7,088 bases of DNA from Veillonella parvula (GCA_947096075.1 CAMUQE010000100.1:1-7088); one strand, 5' to 3'. Counted from the first letter of the stretch, positions 1 through 6,651 are shown. The notes: generated by a model not told the origin, from the letters alone. A program made the numbers and translations.

Positions 1-74
1 ACTTTATTATTTTTGATACGTTATTATTTCTTGTTGCTTTTTACTTCTCAATGTATTTTATTACTAAATGTCTT

Positions 75-1700
75 TTATTGCTTGATGCCTTTAGACATAT
101 TATCTAAGCTATCTTTCGCCGAGTCTATACTCCGCTTCAGGTCTTTTATCGATTCTATCATGTCCGGCGATGTGAACCCAGACGTATCGATGCCCTTTGC
201 TGATTCAGAAGCACTTTTACTATTCTCTTTAGCTTGTTTAATACCATCTTTAATTCGAGCCATATGCGCATCAATTTCATCAAATGACTCATCATATAGA
301 ATAAAATTGCTGCCCCCATGGGACGTAATATTAAGCGGCCCCATCGTGAGCTGTCCATCATCGATACGCAAAGCATCCGTAGTGATAGTAGTGATTTTCG
401 TATTTACTTTCACATCGCTAAAGGATAAATGTCGCCCTTTATTGTGAAAGTTTCCCGTAATGCTTTGAATCGGAATCAGCATATAGTGCCCTTCACCAGA
501 CCAGAAGTTCCCCCATACCTCCATGTCTCGAGGTTGGCCTTCACTTTTAAAGTTCAAATTTGCCGATACAGGCACGAGAAATTCTGGTGCTTTAAGGGCC
601 ACACTACTATCTAGATCCTTTGCTACGCCAGTAATTGTATAGGCGCGAGTGTCCAAATTATATACACCTTTAGCCTCCAATTTACCGCTGTATACATTAG
701 CGCTAACGTTTTCAAAATTCAGAATACCATCTTGATACGTCACATCTCCCACCACATTATCAAAGGTGAGCGCAGGAATTCGCAAAATAGGCATCGTTAC
801 CCGACCTTTAGCAAAAGGACGATTAAAATCACCTGTTACCTTTGTAAGCAAGGTCATGGCATCATGAATATTCTCGCCAAACCCAAGAGATGACGGATCC
901 ACCCCTTTTACATCAAACTGTAAATCCAGTTGAGGCATGCGATGCTTTAAAACATCTTTTAAGTCTATGCGACCTTTCAAAACGAAACCATCTCCTATGG
1001 CGGTGCCCCCAAATTTGCCCGTCTCCATATCGATGCGAATGGCCCTCTTACTATCAAGATCAATTCTAGCGTTTACATCCTTTATCACATAATGGCGATT
1101 TCTGTTAAAGACCTCTAACTGACTATTTCTAAGTCTAATCTTAAGATCTAAATGTTGTCCCTCCCAATTGAAATTACGTACTTTTCTACCTAGTTCCTCT
1201 TGCCGTTCTTGTGTGGTCTTTCTAGGTGCTTTCGAACGGGGTTCTATCTCGTTAATTGGTTTATTTACATCTGGAGATATGGGCGCGAAATCCAACCGAT
1301 TATTATCGTCTAAATCAATGACTATAACCGCATCATCTAATTCAATGCCCTTGATAGCGGAGGACTTAAAGTTACGTGTCACCACATCCCACATATTAAC
1401 GCGGACTTTCCCGCTTGGTGCATTGAGCAACTCATGCCCTTCTGGGTCCTTCCAAACTAGCCCGGTAAAAGTCAAAGTTCCCCACGGTGTAGCAGATAAA
1501 CTTTCAGCAGTAACCGTACCGCGCATCATCGTTTGTCGAGCCATAACCTCTGTAAAAATGAGACCCATGCCCCGACTGGCAATCGTAGCCAATATAAAAA
1601 GAACTACCAGCGCAATACTGATAAAAGCGAAGAGGCCTATAATCCCCTTTTTATATAGTTGTATATATTTACTCCAGTAAGAGCGTATGTTATTTCCCAT
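75..1700 (-). CDS. AsmA/TamB-like membrane-anchored envelope protein (541 aa)
   Basis: Seen: a short basic N-terminus, one hydrophobic segment at about residues 19-42, then a long region of alternating beta-strand character (about 55-470) with recurring strand-turn patterns such as GILNFENVSANVYSGKLEAK (326-345). There is no enzyme motif. The last ~65 residues (about 475-541) are polar, Lys/Ser/Asp-rich and helix-forming. Family knowledge: AsmA/TamB-like proteins are inner-membrane-anchored, project a beta-groove into the periplasm and are linked to outer-membrane biogenesis and phospholipid transport. The role here is inferred from this architecture; the protein is much shorter than TamB (~1,250 aa) and near AsmA (~617 aa) in size. 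Start: the ATG at 1700 is the only one that keeps the membrane anchor (next Met is residue 45) but it has no Shine-Dalgarno. It is divergent from the 102-aa gene. No terminator hairpin is visible in the 74 nt beyond its stop. Assignment to the superfamily is fairly sure; the exact subfamily is not. Confidence 0.8.
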   Translation of the reverse strand: MGNNIRSYWSKYIQLYKKGIIGLFAFISIALVVLFILATIASRGMGLIFTEVMARQTMMRGTVTAESLSATPWGTLTFTGLVWKDPEGHELLNAPSGKVRVNMWDVVTRNFKSSAIKGIELDDAVIVIDLDDNNRLDFAPISPDVNKPINEIEPRSKAPRKTTQERQEELGRKVRNFNWEGQHLDLKIRLRNSQLEVFNRNRHYVIKDVNARIDLDSKRAIRIDMETGKFGGTAIGDGFVLKGRIDLKDVLKHRMPQLDLQFDVKGVDPSSLGFGENIHDAMTLLTKVTGDFNRPFAKGRVTMPILRIPALTFDNVVGDVTYQDGILNFENVSANVYSGKLEAKGVYNLDTRAYTITGVAKDLDSSVALKAPEFLVPVSANLNFKSEGQPRDMEVWGNFWSGEGHYMLIPIQSITGNFHNKGRHLSFSDVKVNTKITTITTDALRIDDGQLTMGPLNITSHGGSNFILYDESFDEIDAHMARIKDGIKQAKENSKSASESAKGIDTSGFTSPDMIESIKDLKRSIDSAKDSLDNMSKGIKQ

Positions 1701-1706
1701 ACATTT

Positions 1707-1748
1707 ATTATAGCATTATATTGTACAAAACTGATATGCCGGATACAA
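1707..1748 (-). promoter_or_regulatory. Candidate promoter(s) for the AsmA-like gene, with very short or no leader
   Basis: On the minus strand an extended -10 box, TGCTATAAT, occupies 1715-1707, six bases from the ATG at 1700. A second option is TTGTAT (1748-1743), a 17-bp spacer, and TACAAT (1725-1720). The first would start transcription at about the A of the ATG; the second would leave a leader of about 13 nt. Neither leader contains a Shine-Dalgarno sequence. Motif match only; no start site is known. Confidence 0.5.
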
Positions 1749-1808
1749 CAATCCAGATAGACAGTAACAATACCTCATGTTAGGATATATGCATAGTATA
1801 GTATGTAT

Positions 1809-1814
1809 AAGGAG
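1809..1814 (+). promoter_or_regulatory. Shine-Dalgarno fixing the start of the 102-aa gene
   Basis: AAGGAG sits 6 nt before ATG 1821 and downstream of the in-frame ATG at 1803, which favours the 102-aa over the 108-aa reading. No convincing -35/-10 pair was found for this gene; TATAGT at 1797-1802 lacks a good -35. Confidence 0.8.
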
Positions 1815-1820
1815 ATTGTC

Positions 1821-2129
1821 ATGAAAGTAAAAAGAATGCTTACCATGCCTATGTTTAGCACTCAAAACGACAATCAGTACTACGCGGTATGGCATAATGA
1901 AACGCCTGGTTTCATCATGGACTTTAAGGGACTGAACGGAAATCCGTCCACCCTTACCTATGTAACCCATAATAACGAGTCCATGCTTATTTCAACACTA
2001 ATCTACGATCCTAATAAGATATCCGCCTCCCACGAGGAGTTATTGCGATATATCAGCCACGTAGACATTGCACCGGATAAAAATATCCATATCGGCATTA
2101 CCCGTCTATTACCGGAAATAGAATTATAA
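1821..2129 (+). CDS. Hypothetical protein, 102 aa, family not recognised
   Basis: I do not recognise this protein. The start at ATG 1821 is set by a good Shine-Dalgarno, AAGGAG at 1809-1814, with a 6-nt spacer; an in-frame ATG at 1803 lies upstream of that site and is rejected. The product begins MKVKRMLTMPMFSTQ and has no signal peptide or membrane segment, so it is probably cytoplasmic. It is mixed alpha/beta in character: a strand-rich first half (YYAVWH, GFIMDFKG, LTYVTH), a probable helix near residues 69-81 (SHEELLRYISHVD), and a terminal strand ending LLPEIEL. No Cys or obvious catalytic motif stands out. It is a monocistronic gene, divergent from the AsmA-like gene, convergent with cstA, and closed by its own hairpin terminator. 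The clear ribosome site and terminator support a real gene; function is unknown. Confidence 0.75.
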   Translation: MKVKRMLTMPMFSTQNDNQYYAVWHNETPGFIMDFKGLNGNPSTLTYVTHNNESMLISTLIYDPNKISASHEELLRYISHVDIAPDKNIHIGITRLLPEIEL

Positions 2130-2133
2130 TTGC

Positions 2134-2201
2134 AAAAGCCCTGCGCACAGCCATGAATATATCTTTTACAGATACTATTCAAAGCCGTGAACAGGGCTTT
2201 T
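2134..2201 (+). terminator. Long imperfect hairpin terminator, possibly bidirectional
   Basis: Outer arms AAAAGCCCTG (2134-2143) and CAGGGCTTTT (2192-2201) pair perfectly over 10 bp and are followed on the plus strand by ATTTTTTAT. The 48-nt interior is not an open loop. CAC/GTG (2146-2148 with 2187-2189), GC/GC (2150-2151 with 2184-2185) and TGAATATATCT (2154-2164) with its partner at 2170-2181, apart from one bulged C, all pair, leaving a 5-nt loop at 2165-2169. It lies 4 nt after the stop of the 102-aa gene and 71 nt beyond the cstA stop on the other strand. There it would be followed by TTTTGCAATTATAA, so it may serve both convergent genes. Confidence 0.85.
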
Positions 2202-2272
2202 ATTTTTTATAATATTATACTAAGGAGTAGTATTGCAGAATTTATAAGATAATGTATGTAAAATTAAAAGTC

Positions 2273-4111
2273 TCATACTTCTGCTTTCACGTTTTTACCG
2301 TATTTTACAAGGCTTTCAGCTTCAATTTCATCTTGAGTTCGATAGTCTTGTGGAATATTAGCTAAGCGAATCCAGCTGCGAATCGCTTCTACCAATACGA
2401 TAAGAATCATGAGGAACATAGCCGCACTAAATGCTACTAGGATCCATTTACCAGCTGGGATATAGCTGTTAAATACGTTTTCAAAATCTGCTGTAATAGC
2501 AACGATAGCCATTAGGATACATGGAATACCTGTTACCCAGGCATAGCGTTTGCGACCGAGTCGCATAATAACGGTAGTACTTACGGCCAATGTCATAGTA
2601 CCTAATAATTGGTTAGATACGCCGAATAGAGGCCAGATAATACCGATGTTACCTTGTAGAACTAGGTAACCCCATAAGATACAAATCAAAGCGGCACAAC
2701 CATATACGCCAGGAGCCCAATGTTGGTCGTTGAATTTAGGATGGAAATGACCTAATAATTCTTGAAGTAAGTAACGACCTACACGAGTACCAGCATCGAT
2801 CAAAGTCATGATGAACAAGGCTTCGAACATGATACAGAAGTGATACCAGTACCCCATCAAGTGATCCATGTTAGGCAATCTGGAGAAGATATGAGCCATA
2901 CCTACTGCTAAGGATACGGCGCCACCAGGACGGTGCATCAAGTCTTCCCCAACCATTGCGGACAATGCTGGCAATTCATGAACTTGAAGACCTAAGGCTT
3001 TAAAGGATTCAACTGTAGAGTTAATTGCAAAGTAATCATCTGGATGCAATGCAGTCGCTGCAATCAACGCCATCATAGCGATGAAGCCTTCTGTTAACAT
3101 CGCACCATAACCGATAGGTAAAATTTCTCGTTCATTAGTAAGCATTTTAGGTGTTGTACCTGTGGCAATAACTGTATGGAAACCAGATAAAGCACCACAT
3201 GCGATAGTAATGAAGATGTAAGGGAATACAGAACCTTTCAATACAGGACCGCCGCCCCAGATATATGGAGTAACAGCTGGCATTTGGATTTCAGGCATTA
3301 CGATGATAATACCGAGAGCCAAGGCACCAATTGTACCAATTTTAAGGTATGTAGACAAATAATCACGAGGAGCGAGCAATAACCATACAGGCAATGCAGC
3401 TGCAAAGAAGCCATATACAGCAAGCATAATTTCAATGGTTTGCAAGTCGTATGTAAACCAAGATGCATATTCGCTAGCCGCGATGTTAGGACCGTAGATA
3501 ATACCTACGAAGATTAATGCTACACCAATGATAGTAGCCTCTTGGATTTTACCAGGACGCAACCATTTCAAATAAATACCGATAAAAATAGCGATTGGAA
3601 TTGTAGCAAACACGGAGAAGAAACCCCATGGAGAGTTATGCAATGCGTTTGCTACTACTACGGCCATACCAGCGAGGGTGATAACCAATAGGAACAAAGT
3701 AGCGAGCATAGCACCGAAACCAGCCAGTTTACTGATTTCTTCGCGAGCAATATCTGCAATAGACTTACCATCATAGCGAACGGAAGCGAACAAGATAACC
3801 ATGTCATGTACAGCACCGGCTAATACGGAACCAATGAGAATCCATAAGGCACCAGGTAAATAGCCGAACTGGGCTGCAATAACAGGACCTACAAGTGGGC
3901 CTGCACCTGCAATCGCTGCAAAGTGATGACCAAAGGTTACCCATTTGTTGGTTGGCACGTAATCGTGACCATCATTGTGAACCATAGCTGGCGTTGGGCG
4001 ATATTGATCCAAGGTCAATACCTTAGCCGCTATGAAAGCCCCATAAAAGCGGTACGCTAAAATTAGAATACACGCGGAGGCAATAACTAAGTAAATACCA
4101 TTCATAACCAT
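2273..4111 (-). CDS. cstA: CstA-family carbon starvation / pyruvate (peptide) transporter
   Basis: Seen: a 612-aa highly hydrophobic protein with many membrane segments across its length and the family's conserved blocks in order: FGHHFAAIAGAGPLVGP (60-76) with VHDM (101-104), GALSGFHTVIATGTTPKML (306-324), the FEALFIMTLIDAGTR block (429-443) and LFGVSNQLLG (495-504). The polar C-terminal tail from about 583 is probably cytoplasmic. Family knowledge: CstA and BtsT of enteric bacteria take up pyruvate, and CstA was first linked to peptide uptake during carbon starvation. This copy is shorter than the ~700-aa enteric proteins. Pyruvate as substrate is inferred. The start at 4111 is chosen because GGAGG (4119-4123) lies 7 nt upstream; the in-frame ATG at 4105 would be 13 nt away. 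The gene is monocistronic, with its own promoter and a ~100-nt leader, and no btsS/btsR-type two-component genes are adjacent. Confidence 0.93.
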   Translation of the reverse strand: MVMNGIYLVIASACILILAYRFYGAFIAAKVLTLDQYRPTPAMVHNDGHDYVPTNKWVTFGHHFAAIAGAGPLVGPVIAAQFGYLPGALWILIGSVLAGAVHDMVILFASVRYDGKSIADIAREEISKLAGFGAMLATLFLLVITLAGMAVVVANALHNSPWGFFSVFATIPIAIFIGIYLKWLRPGKIQEATIIGVALIFVGIIYGPNIAASEYASWFTYDLQTIEIMLAVYGFFAAALPVWLLLAPRDYLSTYLKIGTIGALALGIIIVMPEIQMPAVTPYIWGGGPVLKGSVFPYIFITIACGALSGFHTVIATGTTPKMLTNEREILPIGYGAMLTEGFIAMMALIAATALHPDDYFAINSTVESFKALGLQVHELPALSAMVGEDLMHRPGGAVSLAVGMAHIFSRLPNMDHLMGYWYHFCIMFEALFIMTLIDAGTRVGRYLLQELLGHFHPKFNDQHWAPGVYGCAALICILWGYLVLQGNIGIIWPLFGVSNQLLGTMTLAVSTTVIMRLGRKRYAWVTGIPCILMAIVAITADFENVFNSYIPAGKWILVAFSAAMFLMILIVLVEAIRSWIRLANIPQDYRTQDEIEAESLVKYGKNVKAEV

Positions 4112-4211
4112 ATAAACACCTCCAGTAATCCCGCGACATGGAGTATATGAATATTACTGATAAAACCTATGTATCCATGCCACAATGGCTTCCTAAAATG
4201 TTAGTACTTAC
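4112..4211 (-). promoter_or_regulatory. Structured 5' leader of cstA
   Basis: The predicted ~100-nt leader can form GCCA/TGGC around a 3-nt loop (4179-4189) and a longer stem pairing CATGGA (plus-strand bases 4174-4179) with TCCATG (4137-4142), extended by four pairs past a bulge and a mismatch. The downstream arm also contains CTCCA (4139-4143), complementary to TGGAG (4120-4124), which overlaps the ribosome site. The two pairings exclude each other. It matches no riboswitch class that I recognise. Structure was read by eye, not computed. Confidence 0.4.
4119..4123 (-). promoter_or_regulatory. Shine-Dalgarno of cstA
   Basis: GGAGG lies 7 nt from ATG 4111, favouring this start over the in-frame ATG at 4105. 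Confidence 0.85.
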
Positions 4212-4217
4212 AACATT

Positions 4218-4245
4218 ATTGTATAACTAATCAACAAGGTGTCAA
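4218..4245 (-). promoter_or_regulatory. Sigma-70-type promoter of cstA
   Basis: A consensus -35 TTGACA (4245-4240), a 16-bp spacer, and a -10 TACAAT (4223-4218). Transcription would start near 4211. It lies about 50 bp past the terminator of the his genes, so cstA is separately transcribed. No CRP-like or other operator palindrome was noticed over it. Confidence 0.8.
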
Positions 4246-4293
4246 TTATTAATTTCTCATTTTGAAAGTTAAGTATACCTATAAAGCATAACA

Positions 4294-4326
4294 AAAGGCA
4301 TTCTCTACCTATCAGAGAATGCCTTT
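4294..4326 (-). terminator. Rho-independent terminator after hisH
   Basis: A perfect 13-bp stem, AAAGGCATTCTCT (4294-4306) with its reverse complement at 4314-4326, and a 7-nt loop. On the minus strand it is followed by TGTTATGCTTTAT directly after the TTT end of the stem, a modest U-rich tail. It lies 87 nt beyond the hisH stop and upstream of the cstA promoter, so it ends the his transcript. The plus-strand side (ACTATTTTATTTTG) is also T-rich, but no plus-strand gene ends here. The 86 bases between it and hisH hold only a 26-codon overlapping frame of doubtful status. Confidence 0.9.
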
Positions 4327-4412
4327 ACTATTTTATTTTGATAAAAGTTATCTATTGCCTTACCACAATACCTATTTCATGAAGTACTTTTCTGATATCT
4401 TTTATAGTTCTC

Positions 4413-5042
4413 TTATTCCTTTGTCGCTCCATAAGCTTCTGTAATATTGCCAAATGTACGCAACAAATTTAAACCTACGACACCACTTTTTTCGGGATGG
4501 AATTGCATTCCATACACTCTACCACATTCTACAATACCAGGTACATCGATACCATAATTTGCAGTAGATATTATATATTCAGGGTCTGTATCGACATAAT
4601 AGGAATGAACAAAATATGTGTATTGATCGTCTACATTGCTAAAAGCACTATCATCAGGGTGATGAACCACGTTCTTATTCCATCCCATATGAGGTACACT
4701 AAGACCAAGTTCTCGAGGAATTTCTTTTACCTTACCGGGAATAAGACCTAAACCTGGAGTTGGACCATACTCCTCAGATTCATCAAACAAAAGTTGCATC
4801 CCCAAGCAAATACCCAATAAAGGAATTTCTCGTTTTACTACCTCATAGATAACATCAACTAAACCACGCTCTTCTAAAACGGCTACAGCCGATGCATATG
4901 CGCCTACACCAGGCAAGAGAACACCATCAGCATTTAGTATGATCTCAGGATCTGCCGTTAGTACTGCATCAAGACCGATGTAGGCTAAGGCTTTCTGGAC
5001 ATTGAAGGTATTCCCTGCATCATAATCTATAATAGCAATCAT
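4413..5042 (-). CDS. hisH: Imidazole glycerol phosphate synthase, glutamine amidotransferase subunit HisH
   Basis: HisH hydrolyses glutamine and passes ammonia to HisF, which converts PRFAR to imidazole glycerol phosphate and AICAR. Seen in this 209-aa class-I glutaminase: N-terminal IAIIDYDAGN (2-11), oxyanion-strand motif LPGVGAY (43-49), nucleophile elbow GICLGMQLLF (77-86) with Cys79, HisH-typical PHMGWN (117-122) and YFVHSYY (143-149), and FHPEKSG (181-187) giving His182 and Glu184. The catalytic triad is intact and the length normal. The start is placed at ATG 5042 because GGAG (5049-5052) lies 6 nt before it; an in-frame ATG at 5054 overlaps that site and would add MEFI. It is the last gene of the his cluster, 78 nt after hisC, with a terminator downstream. 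Its obligate partner hisF is not in the window. Confidence 0.96.
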   Translation of the reverse strand: MIAIIDYDAGNTFNVQKALAYIGLDAVLTADPEIILNADGVLLPGVGAYASAVAVLEERGLVDVIYEVVKREIPLLGICLGMQLLFDESEEYGPTPGLGLIPGKVKEIPRELGLSVPHMGWNKNVVHHPDDSAFSNVDDQYTYFVHSYYVDTDPEYIISTANYGIDVPGIVECGRVYGMQFHPEKSGVVGLNLLRTFGNITEAYGATKE

Positions 5043-5048
5043 AATAAA

Positions 5049-5052
5049 CTCC
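5049..5052 (-). promoter_or_regulatory. Shine-Dalgarno fixing the hisH start
   Basis: GGAG with a 6-nt spacer to ATG 5042. The upstream in-frame ATG (5054) contributes its own G to this site, so it is unlikely to be the initiator. Confidence 0.75.
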
Positions 5053-5120
5053 ATTCTATAAAATGAAATCCGATATAATAAAACAAAGCTTAATACTATT
5101 TGTGATATATCCTATGTGAG

Positions 5121-6197
5121 TTAATGCATAAATTCTTTTAATATCTGGCGCATAACATCCCCATCTTGAGGCATTGGAATCGTAAGGCGTAACCATCCTT
5201 CTCGTTGACCTCGGCGCACTTGGTAACCTGATTTGAGCCAAGCATCTGCAAGACCTTCCGCATCAGGCGATGCAAAGAAAATAAAATTAGCTTCGCTTTT
5301 ATAGTAGTGAATACCTAGCTCATCAAAGAGGCTTTCCCATTTTGTTCGCTCTTCTGCATTTTGAGAGACTGTTCTCGCCAAGAATTCTTGATCATCGAAA
5401 GCAGCTTCTGCAGCCACTTGAGATAAGGTATTCAGATTGTACGGCAAGCGAATGGTTTGCATATAATTGGCCAATTCTAAAGGTGTCATCATGTAGCCTA
5501 CACGGTAGTTAGCAAGGCCATAGGCCTTCGAGAAGGTACGCATGATAGCCACATTAGGAAATTCATCCAATAGCGCACGTGCCGTAGGAACTGCTACGGA
5601 GGTAACAAAATCGATATACGCCTCGTCTATGATAACCAAGGTTTCCTTTGGTACAGCTACTACAAATTTGCGGATATCTTCAACAGACTCATAGGTGCCT
5701 GTTGGGTTATTAGGATTACAAATCCACACAAGGCGTGTCGTTTCATCTACAGCTTTCACGAGAGCAGAAAAATCATACTGCCCCGTTTCAAAATCAGCTG
5801 GCACCTCGCGAATCTCAGCACCTTCCACGAGGCCATTCAAGGCATATTCCGAAAAGGCTGGCACGCTTACTACGATGGAGTCACCAGCAGTAATCAATGT
5901 TTTATTGACCATGGCGATGACCTCATCTAGACCTACGCCGATGATAAGTTGCTCAGGTTGCACCTGCCAGTAATTCGCTAATTTCATGCGCAAATCGGTA
6001 GCATTGCCATCCGGATAATAGTTGGCATCATTATGTGTTACATAACTAAGGATAGCCTCCCGTACCAATGGCGATGTGCCGTATGGATTTTCATTCGCCG
6101 ACAAGCGCACCAATCTCTCGATACCAAGTCGCTCTTTTACCGCTTCAGCCGGCTCCTCAGGTATATAGGGTTTCAATGTGCGAATTATCTCTTTCAT
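5121..6197 (-). CDS. hisC: Histidinol-phosphate aminotransferase HisC
   Basis: A PLP enzyme of aminotransferase class I/II that converts imidazole acetol phosphate and glutamate to histidinol phosphate. Seen in 358 aa, a normal length: substrate loop RLSANENPYGTS (31-42), YYPDGNATDLR (60-70), cofactor-binding GVGLDEVI (87-94), NPNNPTG (161-167), IIDEAYIDF (189-197) with Asp191, the Schiff-base lysine Lys224 in TFSKAYGLA (221-229), Arg232 in YRVGY, and the substrate-carboxylate Arg337 in GWLRLTI (334-340). The glycine box reads GVGLDE where many HisC have GNGSDE, and LTIPMPQ replaces the common LTIGTP; these look like lineage variation. HisC-type enzymes can also act on aromatic amino acids, but the his neighbours support HisC. 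Start: ATG 6197, with AAAGGA (6204-6209) 6 nt upstream. It sits 125 nt after hisE and 78 nt before hisH. Confidence 0.95.
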   Translation of the reverse strand: MKEIIRTLKPYIPEEPAEAVKERLGIERLVRLSANENPYGTSPLVREAILSYVTHNDANYYPDGNATDLRMKLANYWQVQPEQLIIGVGLDEVIAMVNKTLITAGDSIVVSVPAFSEYALNGLVEGAEIREVPADFETGQYDFSALVKAVDETTRLVWICNPNNPTGTYESVEDIRKFVVAVPKETLVIIDEAYIDFVTSVAVPTARALLDEFPNVAIMRTFSKAYGLANYRVGYMMTPLELANYMQTIRLPYNLNTLSQVAAEAAFDDQEFLARTVSQNAEERTKWESLFDELGIHYYKSEANFIFFASPDAEGLADAWLKSGYQVRRGQREGWLRLTIPMPQDGDVMRQILKEFMH

Positions 6198-6227
6198 AGG
6201 CTATCCTTTCTAACTATTTTCTTAATG

Positions 6228-6309
6228 TATATAAACGCGTTTTACCTCATTTTGTGTTTATAAACTCGTCTTAACTCATATAAACACATGGGTAATCGTA
6301 GGAACTCAT
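6228..6309. repeat. Degenerate direct repeats and palindromes between hisE and hisC
   Basis: Two 23-nt copies, 6228-6250 and 6257-6279, match at 19 of 23 positions (both TnTATAAACnCG at one end and CTCAT at the other). A third, looser copy has TATAAAC at 6279-6285 and CTCAT at 6305-6309, so the CTCAT element recurs every 29-30 nt. Two perfect 10-bp palindromes, AAACGCGTTT (6233-6242) and GTTTATAAAC (6256-6265), lie within. TGTGTTTATA (6253-6262) is also inverted at 6279-6288. No standard promoter was recognised here. Confidence 0.55.
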
Positions 6310-6322
6310 AACGCGATGTACA

Positions 6323-6649
6323 TTATAAATTTGTAATTTCTGGGCGATCTGTAGTCTTGCTAACAACCCCTTCGCGGCTCGCCAGCTCAGCTTCAATGGC
6401 TTCGTAAGGAATATTTTTCTCCGCTAATAACACGAGCAAGTGATATAACACATCTGCTGTTTCGTAAATCAGTTCTTGAGGATCATCATTTTTTGCTGCG
6501 ATAAGGACTTCCGTTGCCTCTTCCCCAACTTTTTTCAAGATTTTATCGAGCCCTTTGTCGAATAAATAATTCGTATAAGACCCTTCCTTTGGTTGTGCCT
6601 TACGGTTTTTAATAATTTCGTATAATTCGTTTAGTGTTTGCTGTGCCAT
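6323..6649 (-). CDS. hisE: Phosphoribosyl-ATP pyrophosphohydrolase HisE
   Basis: Hydrolyses PR-ATP to PR-AMP and pyrophosphate, the second step of histidine synthesis. This is the all-helical MazG-like fold. Seen in 108 aa: the EGSYTNYLF segment (22-30), KVGEEATEVLIAAKN (40-54) with metal-ligand candidates Glu43, Glu44 and Glu47, and the ETADVLYHLL helix (63-72) with Glu63 and Asp66, giving the family's EExxE plus ExxD metal site. The length is normal for a stand-alone HisE. The gene starts 2 nt after the hisI stop, and its ribosome site (GGAG, 6 nt before the ATG at 6649) lies inside the last codons of hisI, so translational coupling is likely. In many bacteria this domain is fused to HisI. 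Confidence 0.95.
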   Translation of the reverse strand: MAQQTLNELYEIIKNRKAQPKEGSYTNYLFDKGLDKILKKVGEEATEVLIAAKNDDPQELIYETADVLYHLLVLLAEKNIPYEAIEAELASREGVVSKTTDRPEITNL

Positions 6650-6651
6650 GC

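Noticed and set aside
1..74. Possible terminator downstream of the AsmA-like gene
   Set aside because: The stretch is AT-rich but no stem with a following T-run was found on the minus strand; the next gene may continue the transcript beyond the window.
13..447. A 144-codon plus-strand open frame opposite the 3' part of the AsmA-like gene
   Set aside because: It lies wholly or almost wholly antisense to a well-supported gene, has no ribosome site before its ATG and is a hydrophobic shadow of the coding strand. The other long antisense frames (1168-1680, 5695-5973) fail for the same reason.
1716..1970. An 84-codon minus-strand frame across the divergent promoter region
   Set aside because: It overlaps the 102-aa gene antisense and covers the promoter of the AsmA-like gene. 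There is no Shine-Dalgarno, and the peptide has no gene-like character.
4246..4293. Possible regulatory site between the his terminator and the cstA promoter
   Set aside because: The stretch is AT-rich with no convincing palindrome or known operator motif.
5056..5241. A 61-codon minus-strand frame overlapping the end of hisC
   Set aside because: It is an out-of-frame reading of the hisC 3' end plus the AT-rich spacer, with no ribosome site; hisC is complete without it, so there is no frameshift to explain.
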